Source of the DNA: Lepidostoma basale
Lineage: Eukaryota > Arthropoda > Insecta > Trichoptera > Lepidostomatidae
Length of the DNA stretch: 64,000 bases
Assembly (NCBI GenBank): GCA_022606425.2
Contig: JAHDVF020001259.1
Coordinates: 186,001 to 250,000 of the forward strand
Direction of reading: 5' to 3'
A program made the translations under genes and the position numbers. Shown here one piece after another: positions 20,408 to 30,562 of this stretch (positions are counted from its first letter, which is position 1; every line of letters begins with the position of its first letter). Under the pieces are notes generated by a model. It saw nothing but the letters and a program-made list of their open reading frames with translations. It ran no database searches and was not told the DNA's origin.

Positions 20408-20550
20408 AAATTCTTATATATACGAGTATACACATATACACACATACATATGCACCTATACATATGTGCATATATATAAACATACACTTATATACGTATA
20501 TACAAATACACACATACACATATATGGTAAATACGCACACATACACATTA
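20408..20550. repeat. Interrupted AC/AT microsatellite
   Basis: Alternating tacacatatacacacataca-like runs. The ORFs read across it on either strand are low-complexity artefacts. Confidence 0.8.
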
Positions 20551-20559
20551 CCCATGTGC

Positions 20560-21780
20560 GTATGTTCAAGTTTATTGTTCAAGATTAGAGAAAAAAAAGA
20601 AAAAAAAAGTTATGGTAATTTACCAATCCAACATATGATCAGATGGTATACATGTGGGCGAGCGAATGGGAGACGAATACTCATATAAATTAAGTTTAAA
20701 ATCTATGTAAAATCAAAAAGAGCAAGGAGTTGTTTTTTAAAAATTGAAAAACTCTTACAAAACATGTCAAACGATTGTCCATATACATTGCCAAGTCTGT
20801 GCATTCGAGGTATTATTATAAAATGAGATAATAAGGTTATGAGCATAATTTATAATGTACATGATTATTTGATGATTTTCATTAAATGATTAAATCAAAG
20901 AGTTAAATAATTAAATAATCAAATAATAAACAAAAAACCAGCTATTTCTTATTGTTGGGTTTCATAAAATATGTTGAGTTTAAAGACCACACCGAAAGCG
21001 ATGGAGAAATAGCAGCCGAAGCCGATCACATAACCACTTCACTTCACCACTGCCACCTTGATGTAAGGAAGCGAGAAGTTCACAAACACACGCGGTGGAG
21101 ACAGGGAGAATAAACCTGCGAGGCAGGAATGACACAGATCCGGCGAACTATCTAGAGTAGCCGGCTAGATCACATATGAAATTTGAAGTTTGAGAAGCAC
21201 TGGAAAAGATTGGGAAACACTAGAAAAATATTGAGACGCTCAGGAAAATTTTAGGAACCGCTGGAGAAATCACAGATTGTTAAATATTACAAGATGGCGC
21301 ACGGCGGTCGGACAAGCCGCCGCGCGAGCGGAAACAAACTTGACCGATATATGTAGATTGCGACATATAAAAATGGCGGTTAGAGAAATATGTTAGGTTG
21401 AAACGAGTGGGACGTCACCACGCGGTAATAAAGAAATTACGCAAAAACAGCAAAAAAACACATCTTTCAACCTCTAAAACAGTTAAAAACAATACAGAAA
21501 TACGAAAGGCACACTATTAATATATATTCGTAATTGTATGGCTACTATTTCACAATTTTAAAAGGATACGTGAAATGCAGAACAGACACTTGCGTGGCGG
21601 CCATTGTCACAAGCCGAACTGACTCTTTTTTATATACAAAAATAATATGCGAATATTAACACTATAATTTTCTGCAACAATACCTTTTTCTATCACATTA
21701 ATTTTTTTCCCGATATTGACCGTTACTTCTACAGCGGCCTCTCTGTCTTGCAACACAAAATACCTCCATAAAATTAATCT
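20560..21780. other. Unassigned 1.2 kb with a GC-rich core
   Basis: Unique-looking DNA. 20985-21140 and 21290-21360 are CpG-richer; the latter holds an inverted pair gcggtcggacaagccgc. No long ORF, no repeat match seen. Confidence 0.3.
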
Positions 21781-22400
21781 AACAACAAACCATCAAGCGT
21801 TTTCCGTAGGGGTAGGCAGAGAGAATGGACCGCCACACTACTCTATCCTGGCACACCTCTCAAGCTTCCTCCACATTAATACTTTTTAATGCTTTTTGTC
21901 TCTGATAGATATCTCCGACAGCGACAGCATAGATTGTTTTACCTACCGGCCGCCAGAACCAACCTGCCTCTGGTGACTGCGGTGAGAAGAGCAATTAATC
22001 TGCTGAACGTGGTCTCCTCGGAGATCGACGTCTTTCATATGAGTGAAAGTACGTTCAGAAGGCTCTTGATTCTGGAGAGTATTCTGTCTTCCTAATGTTG
22101 AACCATCTCTCATGCGTTTTTGGTAGTATACTATACACAATATATTATTTTACCTGTTCTTAATAGATGCCTTAAAAATTAATTTTATAATGTCTGTTGA
22201 TGAAATAAACTGATTTGATTTGATTTGATTTGAATACAGCGAGTCAAACACGCACGTTGATTCTTCAGACTTCTAACATGAACAACCTTTAAAATTTTAT
22301 TAATTTGGTCATGCCATGTTTTTCTCGGTCTGCCTCGACTTCTTACTCCATTGACATCATTAACGTATACTTTCTTAACCATTCTTTCTCTAAATGAATC
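21781..22400 (-). mobile_element. NLR-A copy split by a JK insertion
   Basis: The flanks 21781-21886 and 22234-22400 join to the same NLR-A segment as at 646-1310 (hairpin, RNQRACLT, TWHDQINKIL, VNGVRSRGRP). The break falls at aatac, within a base or so of the break in the 646-1310 copy. Confidence 0.8.
21887..22233 (+). pseudogene. JK (jockey/CR1-like) RT C-terminus inside NLR-A
   Basis: The frame 21889-22095 encodes LRQRQHRLFYLPAARTNLPL, TAVRRAINLLNVVSSEIDVF and HMSESTFRRLLILES then stop. The 3' UTR ends in atttgatttgatttg pentamers (about 22213-22232). Flanking aatac on both sides is a candidate target duplication. Related copies: 758, 26171, 35972 (minus), 48985 (minus, tail only). Confidence 0.8.
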
Positions 22401-22449
22401 TATAATATAATAATAGATTTCATGAATTAATCTGTAATAGAATAATTAA

Positions 22450-22650
22450 ATAAAACGATGTTTTTTAACTACTTCAACTTTTGTATTTATTTCGACAGCG
22501 ACCGGTTTCGCCTGACTTGCTGGAATCGACAGACTGGTGACACTATTGTAAACCGAATCCTATATACATACAGATCAGGGGGTAATAAACGTGATTCTAT
22601 ACAAAAATAATCTTCAAATATGTATGTAAAATTTACTGAATTTAAATATT
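22450..22650 (-). repeat. HH half-element (ACCGGT, CTGTCGA type)
   Basis: One arm of the element seen as a full foldback at 57245-57690, including ttaactacttcaacttttgt (22476-22495) and the distal cagatcagggggtaataaac. Its motif is entered separately. Confidence 0.7.
22496..22536 (-). ncRNA. Hammerhead-ribozyme-like motif, CTGTCGA variant
   Basis: Minus strand: stem I CAGT (22533-22536) pairs with GCTG (22496-22499, one G-T pair). Core CTGTCGA (22526-22532) departs from CTGANGA at the fourth base. Stem II is CCAGC...CAGGC-like and imperfect. GAAAC is followed by self-complementary ACCGGT (22501-22506) and C. Confidence 0.45.
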
Positions 22651-22654
22651 GTAG

Positions 22655-22935
22655 TAACCGGCCCTTCGGCCTGGAACAATCTTTTAGCAGACCTCAAGTG
22701 CATTGAGAATCAGTCAGAGTTTAGATCGAGACTCAAAACCCACCTTTTCAAATTATCATTTCCTGACAAGAAGGGTTGATCGACTGCGTTGGGTGCAGCC
22801 CTCGTTGTAAATATGTTTATTTTTAACTAGTTCATAAAACGGAGCATTTTTTACAGCGCCCTTCACATGAGTAATTAATAAAAATGGGGCGATATAAATT
22901 ATCCAATTTATTATTATTATTATTATATTGTATTA
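22655..22935 (+). pseudogene. L2/CR1-like non-LTR C-terminus with (ATT)n tail
   Basis: In the plus frame it reads NNLLADLKCIENQSEFRSRL then KTHLFKLSFPDKKG and a stop near 22780. This W/N-N-L...F-x-x-x-L-K-T-H-L-F pattern ends many L2/CR1/Rex1-type reverse transcriptases. The 3' UTR has a cagcgccctt...ggggcgatataaatt hairpin-like end, then tattattattattatta. Unlike any other element here. Confidence 0.7.
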
Positions 22936-23012
22936 TAAAAATGTTTCGAATGTACGGGATTTACCTCAATACAGTCAAGTCAAAATACTTATTTAGAACA
23001 TGTTCGTTTTAA

Positions 23013-23128
23013 CACGATGTATAAATGTTGAGGAAGCGAGAGAATTATGTCAGGAAAGAAAATTGTGGCAGTCCATTCTTTCTGCCTACCCCTTCGGAGA
23101 GACGGCGTGATGGTTAGTAAGTTTTTTT
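23013..23128 (+). mobile_element. NLR-A 3' end
   Basis: TRCINVEEAREL (stop), CQERKLWQSILSAYPFGET-like end with hairpin ctaccccttcggagag and gttagtaagtt tail. Confidence 0.75.
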
Positions 23129-23557
23129 TTTTTCGTTTTAACAAACTAAAAATTACACACAAAAACTGATATTACGAAATCATTTTAAAAACTTAATCAT
23201 GTAAGAAACAGATTAAATTGACGTGTCATTTAAGGTAAATTATAGATCAGAATCCATTTAAACAGGGTGTAAAAGGCTAAGAGATGACCTAAACACGTGT
23301 CATCATCCTTCATCCCTTCAGTCCGTGTTCCCCCGCCCCCGTTCGCTGGACCCGCCACTACCCGTTCTGCCCTTTAACACCGGGATAATAAACCTGGGCC
23401 AGACTCCCGCGGGCCGGTGGCGGTGTTAATCGGAGGAAAAATCGCATTTCCCGGCACTGAGGGGAGAAGTCACCCCATGAGAGTAGTAAAGATTATTGAA
23501 AAAATACAGAATTATTTGAAAAGGTTTGCTTAAAGTAAACATCTGAAAACGTATGCT
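23129..23557. other. Unassigned stretch
   Basis: Includes a GC-richer block at 23320-23475 (ccgccactacccgttctgcc). No ORF or repeat recognised. Confidence 0.25.
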
Positions 23558-23775
23558 TTAATGTTTTTCTCTCTTTCTCTTTTTTTCGTTTTCTCTCTTT
23601 CTCTCTTTCTCTCTTTCTCTCTTTCTCTCTTTCTCTCTTTCTCTCTTTCTCTCTTTCTCTCGTCTCTCTCTCTCTCTCTCTTTCTCTCTTCCTCACTTTC
23701 TCTATTTCTCTCATTCTCTCTTTCTCTCTTTCTGTCTTTCTCTCTTTCTCTATTTCTCTACTTCTTTCTCTCTGT
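23558..23775. repeat. (TTTCTCTC)n microsatellite
   Basis: More than 200 bases of imperfect octamer/tetramer TTTC-CTCT repeats. The Arg/Glu-rich and Ser/Leu-rich ORFs spanning it are artefacts of the repeat. Confidence 0.95.
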
Positions 23776-23782
23776 CTCGCAG

Positions 23783-23842
23783 AGACCCGCAATGGGTAAA
23801 ATCTAGTATTTGTATTCAAAATGTATACATTCAAAATGTTAC
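23783..23842 (+). repeat. R-family hairpin arm
   Basis: acccgcaatgggtaaaatc then agtatttgt and a duplicated attcaaaatgt, as at 15929 (inverted) and 49470. Confidence 0.6.
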
Positions 23843-24771
23843 AAAAAAAAAATTATTGAAAAAAAAAATTACGTGTCATCATTCCAATCAATCACATCAA
23901 TCGCCAGAACCCTATTTCATAGTTATCAGATACATCCCTGCAGAAAAAGTTACCGATTCCTCCCGCAGATGAATTAAGCTCGATATTGATTACATTCCAC
24001 CGCGTCAATCTATGGGAAGACCCACCCCTTTGTTTTCCTAGGTCCCCTTTAATGGGAGATTTATTATTTCCACCGTTATGGATAAGAACCAGACCAAAAA
24101 TTCGAAACCCGGATCGATGAGGCAGAATGTGTTGCAAAAACGAGATTTTTATTGTATTCCAGTGAGTTCCGGAAATCAATTTGGCCCTAAGATGTATTCC
24201 TCTCGATGTGAATGTGTTTCGTGTTATATGCAGCAGCGGGGGAAAAAAACGTTAGATTTATTTTACGTTTATTACGACGGCATAAATTTTCCTTATATAG
24301 GAAAAATTTCATTATTACGAAAGGAATATTTCACTGTGAGGAATGCCCTGATAAAAAGGGTTTGCTGTGTTTTTTTTTTGTTTCCCTTTTCAATTTTATG
24401 CCGTTTAAATGAGGTGTGAATGATATTTATTTGTCGTTAACAATGCAATTTATTTATTTATTGGCGAATTTCGTAAAACAATCACTCCATACTTACATCG
24501 AAGCCCTTAAAGCTCACAATAAAAATATTATTTACGATTTAACTTTAGATATAAAAAGAAAGATTTTTTAGATAGAGATTTTCACATTGTTTTAACATTC
24601 TATTGCTTATATATAAGTATTGACAGAGCCTTTTAAGATCTTCCTTTTGAATTCTACCTTACGTTAATGTTTATGGACATCCTTACCTCATCTTGCACGA
24701 ATCTTTTCTGTTTTTTTTTATATATTGTAATTAAGACTACGATTCGATTTTTCCAATCACTTGAATATCAA
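23843..24771. other. Unassigned 0.9 kb
   Basis: Mixed sequence. Overlapping plus-strand frames at 24078-24419 and 24212-24412 encode nothing I recognise. No repeat match noticed. Confidence 0.25.
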
Positions 24772-24943
24772 TGTATGGAAGAGAAGCTTGTAGTTTGAAG
24801 AAGAATGATGAAAGTAAGATAAATGCCGTAGAAATGAGGTAACTAAGAAGAATGTGCAGAATATAATATCTAATGATGAAGTAAGAAAGGAATGCAAGGC
24901 GGATGAATGCGTGATAAATAAAATTAAGAAAGGCTCTGTCCTG
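24772..24943 (+). mobile_element. NLR-A fragment fused to RTE-C
   Basis: Encodes MYGREACSLKKNDESKINAV, RRMCRI-, NDEVRKECKADECVINKIKK. At ggctctgtcctgcgcc it joins directly to a minus-strand RTE-C piece. Confidence 0.65.
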
Positions 24944-25285
24944 CGCCACTTGGAACAGGTTCTGAACTCTTGTAATTTTAGTCCACTATTTAATGTTCCG
25001 CAGCCAGGACAGCTGCTTTCTACCAACTCCCCGACGTCCCTGCACTTTATCCATTATTACCAGTCGAAGTAGGTGGTATTTTTCTCCATTGAACATATGA
25101 CCCAAATATGAAACCTATTTAATTTTCACACTCGACAACCGTTCTCCATTGGCTCTGGCTCTCTGTAGTACGTCTGCATTACTGACCCTATCGGTCCACG
25201 GTATACGGAGCATTCTGCGGTATATCCACATCTCGAACGCCTTCAACCGGTTCATTATATTCACTTTCAAAGTCCAGGTATAGGA
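24944..25285 (-). pseudogene. RTE-C reverse transcriptase C-terminus, decayed
   Basis: Complement follows the 13242 copy: LKVNIMNRLKAFEMWIYRRM, RIPWTDRVSNADVLQRARAN, then the SYLGHMFNGEKYHLL-like stretch, with several frame breaks. The (GAA)n tail and last 30 residues are missing at the junction. Confidence 0.7.
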
Positions 25286-26170
25286 ACATAATTTAAAAAC
25301 GTACGAAAAAGTTAATTTAACGATTCAACTACCTATTAAAGGAAAACCCGCTTATCAAAATTCAAAATAAAATATAGTGCGAAGTAAAAAATTTCTTGAC
25401 AAAATCTCTCGTAATAAATATATTTGATCTCCGTATATCAGGCTAAACCCTCTTGAAACCATTTAAGTGTTAGATATTACTTCATTTGTTTTAATAAACT
25501 CAAAAACATTCGATTAAAAAAAAGCTTTGTGTTCATTTAAAATTAAGCATCAAAGAAAACTTTAATTAAAATGCAGCCCTAAAAACGTATCATTTTCTAT
25601 GTGAAACGAAAGCTTGCTAAAATAATTACGTTTCCAAGGAAACTTTTGCACAGCGCTAGAATTTGACTTAATGACCTAACACGGGTCAAATTATTCACAA
25701 CACCTTGCTAGGGAGAAATTTTGATTTCCATGGGTTAGCTGCGTAATATTTAATGTAAAAATAATTGATTAAGTTAGGTGCAACCTTCGGGCCTTGATTT
25801 AACCTGTCACCGATTCTATTGTCCAATAATAAAGTCCCCCGAGTTGGGCTCAAATCTGGCAAAATTGGGAAAACTTTCCCCGCCGAGAAGGGCAAAGCAA
25901 ACGCCTTCTTTATGTAGGGGCAGATCGAGGGGAGGGTTGGCCAACTTTCTAAGGTTGGGAACTTTCCGTTTGATCAGAGGGTACTTCTTAAGAGAGCATG
26001 TCCATCAAAGTACCAACCCGGAGATGACCATTTAAGCAACTCGACAGAAATAAGCTAGTTCTGTTTTCAAAGTTGCTTAAAGCGTTTTATATTATTCATT
26101 TGATTACAAAAAATTTATATCACAATATATTACATACTGTTTTCATGTAATAAGAAAATATACAAAACTC
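25286..26170. other. Unassigned 0.9 kb
   Basis: Unique-looking DNA with a GC-richer segment (25780-26040). An 85-residue plus frame (25778-26035) is proline/arginine-rich with no recognised domain. Confidence 0.3.
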
Positions 26171-26321
26171 GGATGTCCTAAGTGATGTAGGTCTATTTGT
26201 CCCTGATAATAAGCTTCGTCAAAGACAGCACAGATTGTTTTATTTGCCGCAATGCAGAAACAACCTGCCAATGATTATGCCTGTGGGTAGGGCAATCTTA
26301 TTGCTTAATCGGGTCGCCTAA

Positions 26322-26817
26322 AGTGGGTGATAGACGGGCGAGCAAGTACGCGTACTTATGGCTCGACGACCTTTTTCGCTCGTGTGTCACCGTAAGTACG
26401 CGTACTTTAAAACCGCCGAGTAAGTTCGTCGGCGATCCAACCGGTTTGAAATCTTACTCGTAGCTCGTCTTGGCTCGTACGTGTGGCAGCACTGCGAGCC
26501 GCGAGCCGCCATTTTGTACGATATAATTCCTAAATACGATATAATTATAATACGATATAATTATAATACGATATAATTATAATACGATATAAATACGATC
26601 CTAAATACGATATAATTATAATACGATATAATAAATACGATATAATTATAATACGATATAATTCCTAAATAACACAAAGCTTCTTCAGTGGACGACATCG
26701 CGATACGGTATGAGTAAGTTGGCGCGTGTATCGCCGACGTCGAGTCAAGTAAGTTCGCGATCTTAAAAACCGCAGACTTTAAGTTCGTACGTCTATCACC
26801 ACCTTTAGAGGTCGACG
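26322..26817. mobile_element. MITE-like element nested in JK
   Basis: Terminal inverted repeats CCTAAAGTGGGTGATAGACG (left) and a right end whose complement reads CCTCTAAAGGTGGTGATAGA. A tcg next to each end may be a 3-bp target duplication. The subterminal regions are rich in acgcgtac/agtaagttcg. The centre is the minisatellite entered next. No transposase. Confidence 0.7.
26514..26668. repeat. Minisatellite, unit TACGATATAATTATAA
   Basis: About nine imperfect units of 11-18 bp in the middle of the MITE. Some units carry attcctaaa in place of attataa, so two unit types alternate. Confidence 0.85.
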
Positions 26818-27041
26818 TCGTAACGGTAGTGTGAGTTGCCTCAGGGGTGCAATATCAATGTTATGATTCTTTCTAATTCTTAATCTAAATGGGTTTTTTT
26901 TATGCTTCTCTTATAAATTCTAATAATGTAATTGCAAACGATCTGGAATTATATGTCTGTAATGTTTCTGATTTTTATTCAAATAAATTAAATGACACTG
27001 TCTTATATTCGGCCGACAGTTCTATAAACAAACAAAAAAAG

Positions 27042-27330
27042 TCATTCTGCAAAATCTGCTTTCCTTCTATCCTGAGTGATCCGCATCCAGGCACTTTCCC
27101 CACTATTCCGTACAATCGCGCCAACGCAACAGCAACGTAGCGGCAGCGGCCGCCAGCACATCAGTCGCCTTGTCCACTTTCCATCTGGTTCACGAGAGAC
27201 GTGTCCCGCCCAACGCCACTTAAGGATTGCGGCCAACTTGATGGCGTCGGAGACTTTTGTGCTGGCTCGCATGTCCTCATTCCTGACTCTGTCCCGCAAG
27301 CTAATATCCAACATGGCTCTCTCCATGTAT
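27042..27330 (-). pseudogene. RTE-D reverse transcriptase C-terminus, divergent
   Basis: Frame 27326-27042: MERAMLDISLRDRVRNEDMR, KVSDAIKLAAILKWRWAGHV, SREPDGKWTRRLMCWRPLPL and SAWMRITQDR. The GRPQLRW segment is replaced by RCCCVGAIV, indicating a local frameshift pair. 5'-truncated. Confidence 0.75.
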
Positions 27331-27339
27331 GCATTTGTG

Positions 27340-27800
27340 CTGTTTCTTGCCCTCCGAGGGTGCGCTGTTTTCCAGCTGGGAGAAGGAGGTTGCCACTCTG
27401 TGACGGACCTCGTTCCTCTCCCTCTTGGCCATTATAATAATTTGTGCAGTGGTTTTATTTATTTATTTAATATTATGAAATGCTTCCTAAACCTCGTCCT
27501 TTGTCCTACATGCCAAAAACTGTACTCCACATTTTTTTCCCATCCCGCATTTGTCACCTCTGCCTCTCCTGTTCTTCCCGCTGTATATCCCTGTGGTGTA
27601 TCATTCTTTTTATCTCTTATATAATGTTCCTAAAATATTCATGTATTAAATATTATGTTTATTTATTCAATAAAGTACAGGGGAGCATAGAAGTAGGATG
27701 GAGTAGATTAAATGTGGTCTGGCACCCCCTTGTTGTTGCCGTCTTTAAATGTAAGTCCCGGATGGACCCGGGACAGGCCCAGGCTCTCTCCATTTCTCTC
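27340..27800 (+). repeat. G-family element
   Basis: A non-coding or decayed repeat. ttaaatgtggtctggcaccc (27707) and taagtcccggatggacccgg (27753) recur, inverted, in 38990-39080 and, direct, near 40374. Likely the 3' portion of an unidentified non-LTR element. Confidence 0.5.
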
Positions 27801-28240
27801 TGATTAACTATGAATAGCCTACATAAAAATCAAATAGTTCCACTGTTTTTCATAGTGTTAAATCAGGTGAAACCCCCCTTTTATTATTCGAGCGATTAGT
27901 TCCACGCATACAAAATATACAAGAAGGCCGATTGGCTTTGTATCTTCTGCGCGGGGAGCCACGGATCAATATGTAAAGCATAGAGTATAATCGAATTCAT
28001 TAAACAGTCCACTTTGAGACTTCACGGGTCATTAAACTATTGGCAGTTCGGTACAATTCACATCGAGGGAGCTTAAGCGGCAATAATGTTGATTATTGTA
28101 TATCCCTCTGAAGGGATGGCTCGCATGCGGGGGGTTAACTTAATCGCAAACGCGGATTAAAATGCGGATTATTGCGATATCACGATCGGCGGGCATGCTT
28201 TATTATTGAACAAGAAAAAAACATATGCATACAAACATGA
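27801..28240. other. Unassigned stretch
   Basis: Unique-looking DNA, moderately GC-rich at 27950-28180. No ORF recognised. Confidence 0.25.
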
Positions 28241-28470
28241 AACGTACTTAAGAAATTGAAAAACTTTATTTAATCCTTATTTAATAAAAAAATAGTAAAA
28301 AACACGACATGTTTCGGAGGATACCTCCATCTTATATTTTTACACCTGAAGATGGAGGTATCCTCCGAAACATGTCGTGTTTTTGAAAAAAAAATTTAAA
28401 TAGTGGATTAAATAAAGTTTTTCAAACTCCTTAGTATAATACTATGGAATTCCACAGTGTTAATGCCTTA
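28241..28470. repeat. HH foldback (ACATGT, CTGAAGA type), young
   Basis: Highly similar inverted arms (aattgaaaaactttatttaa and its partner; acacgacatgtttcggagga and its partner). The left arm lacks the four bases at the apex of the core, so the loop is short. Right flank ggaattccacagtgttaatg at 28446-28465. Confidence 0.8.
28342..28380 (+). ncRNA. Hammerhead-ribozyme-like motif, best preserved
   Basis: Stem I ACAC (28342-28345) pairs perfectly with GTGT (28377-28380). Core CTGAAGA (28346-28352), one unpaired T, stem II GGAGG/CCTCC (28354-28358, 28362-28366) with TAT loop, GAAA (28367-28370), self-complementary ACATGT (28370-28375) and C at 28376, the predicted cleavage site. The minimal stem III implies action as a dimer. 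The extra T between core and stem II is unlike textbook hammerheads. Confidence 0.6.
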
Positions 28471-28683
28471 GAGTTCAATAAACATGAAATAAACTGCCAT
28501 TACTTCTATAATAATACAAATATTTAACAGACAGACAGACAGAAATGCTTTTTTTCTTGTATACAACAGGTCGTTTGAACCCAATTACTGTTTACACATT
28601 ATTTTTACTCTATTGTTTTGGCCGAAACACTATGACGCCAACATTTTAAACTGTTAATGAATAAACTTTGTTTTTTAGCCATT

Positions 28684-28812
28684 ATATTGATGATTTTTCA
28701 TAACATGAGATAAGTAGCCAATCTATCGCCATTTTATTGTCACGTGAACTCTACACCAGACCAATACAAAGGCAGTGTGACAATCACAATGCCATAGCCG
28801 GGAATCGATAAT
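28684..28812 (-). mobile_element. SINE-2, 5'-truncated
   Basis: The complement carries the SINE-2 body (tggtctggtgtagagttcac, gtgacaataaaatggcgata) and part of the B-box region (tcgattcccgg). The A box is missing. Bases 28471-28683 hold an HH boundary block (ttggccgaaacactatgac at 28618). Confidence 0.75.
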
Positions 28813-28849
28813 TTGTTTTGAATTAAGTTTAACTTCACTTTATTGAAAG

Positions 28850-29010
28850 TAAAGGGGTTAATACTGCGGAATTCCATTCTAATTTTAAAAACCAACGCTG
28901 TTTATGTCCCACTTTAATTTATTATATATTTTCAAAAAATATAAATATTAACCATGACATGTTTCGGAGGCGACCTCCATCTTCAGGTGTAAATATATAA
29001 CAATGTATAT
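28850..29010 (-). repeat. HH half-element (CTGAAGA type)
   Basis: The outer flank (complement gaattccgcagtattaac, 28858-28875) is followed by one arm with an intact motif. No second arm. Confidence 0.65.
28952..28990 (-). ncRNA. Hammerhead-ribozyme-like motif
   Basis: Minus strand: CTGAAGA (28980-28986), unpaired T, stem II GGAGG/CCTCC with loop TCG, GAAA, self-complementary ACATGT (28957-28962) and C. Stem I strand ACAC is kept, but its partner has mutated to ATGG. Confidence 0.5.
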
Positions 29011-29023
29011 AACTAATACGAAT

Positions 29024-29300
29024 TAAAACGTCAGTTTTCTATAAGTTTTATTATATTTAATGGGAATGGCATGTTTTGCCCTTCTAAGGCATTATCAAAT
29101 GTGCGGAAACTTTAATTCGTTGCAGTTTATATACACTAGTAAATGGAGCAGAATATGGTTAGTAACGAAAATTGATGTGTCTTTATACATTTTTAACAAA
29201 GAATTATTTGGGTAGGTCCAGAAATATTGAAAATAGTTTCTTGGAACTCGTCAAGAAATTTAATGACAATGATCACATAGTTAGGGGATACTAAATGATA
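29024..29300 (+). repeat. HH arm plus shared 200-bp body
   Basis: One ATGTC-type arm (29024-29102) continues into a body (gttgcagtttatatacacta, aattatttgggtaggtccag) that is repeated at 31120-31325. Both copies have a single arm, so this looks like a longer parent form rather than a broken foldback. 29301-29669 is AT-rich and unassigned. Confidence 0.7.
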
Positions 29301-29669
29301 TTAAATAAATCAAAATAAAGTTATTTGAGGTGGGACGAAATAAAGTGTTTCTAAGAAAAACTTAATTTTACAAATTGTTTACATATGATTTTACATATTT
29401 CAATATGACTAATGATTCTTAGTATTATTTATAAAATAAAATTGCCATCCTGTGTGCGTAGACTCAATTGATGTATTCTTCTATTGAAAATATAAATAAA
29501 TAAATTTATATAACAGTTATATATTATTATTTACTATTATTTAACTATGAAAATATTGACATTAATTTGAAATACTTAAATAAATTATATCCAAGGAATT
29601 CTATCAATTTTTATAATATTGAAATAATCATATTTTTTCTGTTTTACTTTTTTTTATTACATTTATTAT

Positions 29670-29985
29670 TCTTCTTCTTCTTCTTCTGCTTTACTTAGGA
29701 CTATGTCCTGTTATTTCTCGGAGCCTGTTCCTGGGATACAGATGTCCAACTGTCCAACTGTTTAGGTGGTCTTCCCGCCGGTCGATATCCTGTTGGTACT
29801 TTATTTGCGGCTATATTGATCACTCTTTCAGAACATGCTCTTTCCACATGATCTCTACAGTAGCGTCTTCTTAGTCTTCCCCATCGCACGACATCTTCTA
29901 CATTGCAGATCTTTCTTATTTCAGAATTTCTTATTCTGTCTCGGAGTGTCGTTCCCGCAACGGATCGGAGAGTCTTCATTATTAT
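29670..29985 (-). pseudogene. RTE-E reverse transcriptase C-terminus
   Basis: Frame 29979-29701: MKTLRSVAGTTLRDRIRNSE, IRKICNVEDVVRWGRLRRRY, CRDHVERACSERVINIAANK, VPTGYRPAGRPPKQLDSWTS then stop after PRNNRT. The (GAA)n tail (complement cttcttcttcttcttc) is at 29671-29688. Nearly intact frame; 5'-truncated. Confidence 0.85.
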
Positions 29986-30562
29986 TATTTATTATTATTA
30001 TTATTATTATTATTTTGTATAGGTGTACCCAATCCCTGTTCACAACTTGTGTATATTTTGATTCTCGTAATAGTTAGGTAATCTATTATAAGTATTTTAA
30101 TTCATAAAAAATTCGTAAATGGTTTGAGTTTAACGATTTCTTTTTAATATTTCATGAATCGTTTTTAATGACAACAGATAAATTAATACAGCTATTTCGC
30201 TACGTTAGTTTACGTTTTAACTAACCGTGACTTCGTAGCTTAATCCGCGGGAATGCGGACGCCGACACCTTGACAAATCCCCACATCACTACGGCGAGGC
30301 CACTCGGCAGGCTTTCAATGGGCCGTCACTAAGTGAAACTTAAGGAAAACTATTTTCAGGCGCCGAGGAGAACGCCGTTAATAACGCGACTAACGGAATA
30401 TCGGCACACTATCGCAAAGCCGGGCGCCACGTAAAGCGAGGGAAATAACGGCCGTTATAATTTATCCATTCCCTTACAGAAGTGAGCTTTTAAATAAATA
30501 GATTCCTCTTCAAATAATGCTCTTGACGCTCAGTAAAGCGACTCTGGAAGGTTCCTAAGAAT
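29986..30562. other. (ATT)n microsatellite then unassigned DNA
   Basis: A (tta)n run at about 29980-30014, AT-rich DNA, then a GC-richer unique block at 30230-30460 (cgcgggaatgcggacgccga) without repeat match or long ORF; possibly conserved non-coding. Confidence 0.35.

Larger units (their letters stand above)
26171..26995 (+). pseudogene. JK RT C-terminus split by a MITE
   Basis: Before the insertion: DNKLRQRQHRLFYLPQCRNN then LPMIMPVGRAILLLNR (to about 26310). After it: DSVSCLRGAISML and stop near 26865, then a 3' UTR (gtaattgcaaacgatctgga) shared with 943-1020. The insertion occupies about 26322-26817. Confidence 0.75.

Noticed and set aside
20133..20688. 149-residue Cys/Tyr/Ile-rich minus frame and 106-residue plus frame
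   Set aside because: They translate an AC/AT microsatellite and AT-rich flank; no domain or codon bias.
23493..23834. 113-residue Arg/Glu-rich and 81-residue Ser/Leu/Phe-rich open frames on opposite strands
   Set aside because: Both are direct translations of the TTTCTCTC microsatellite.
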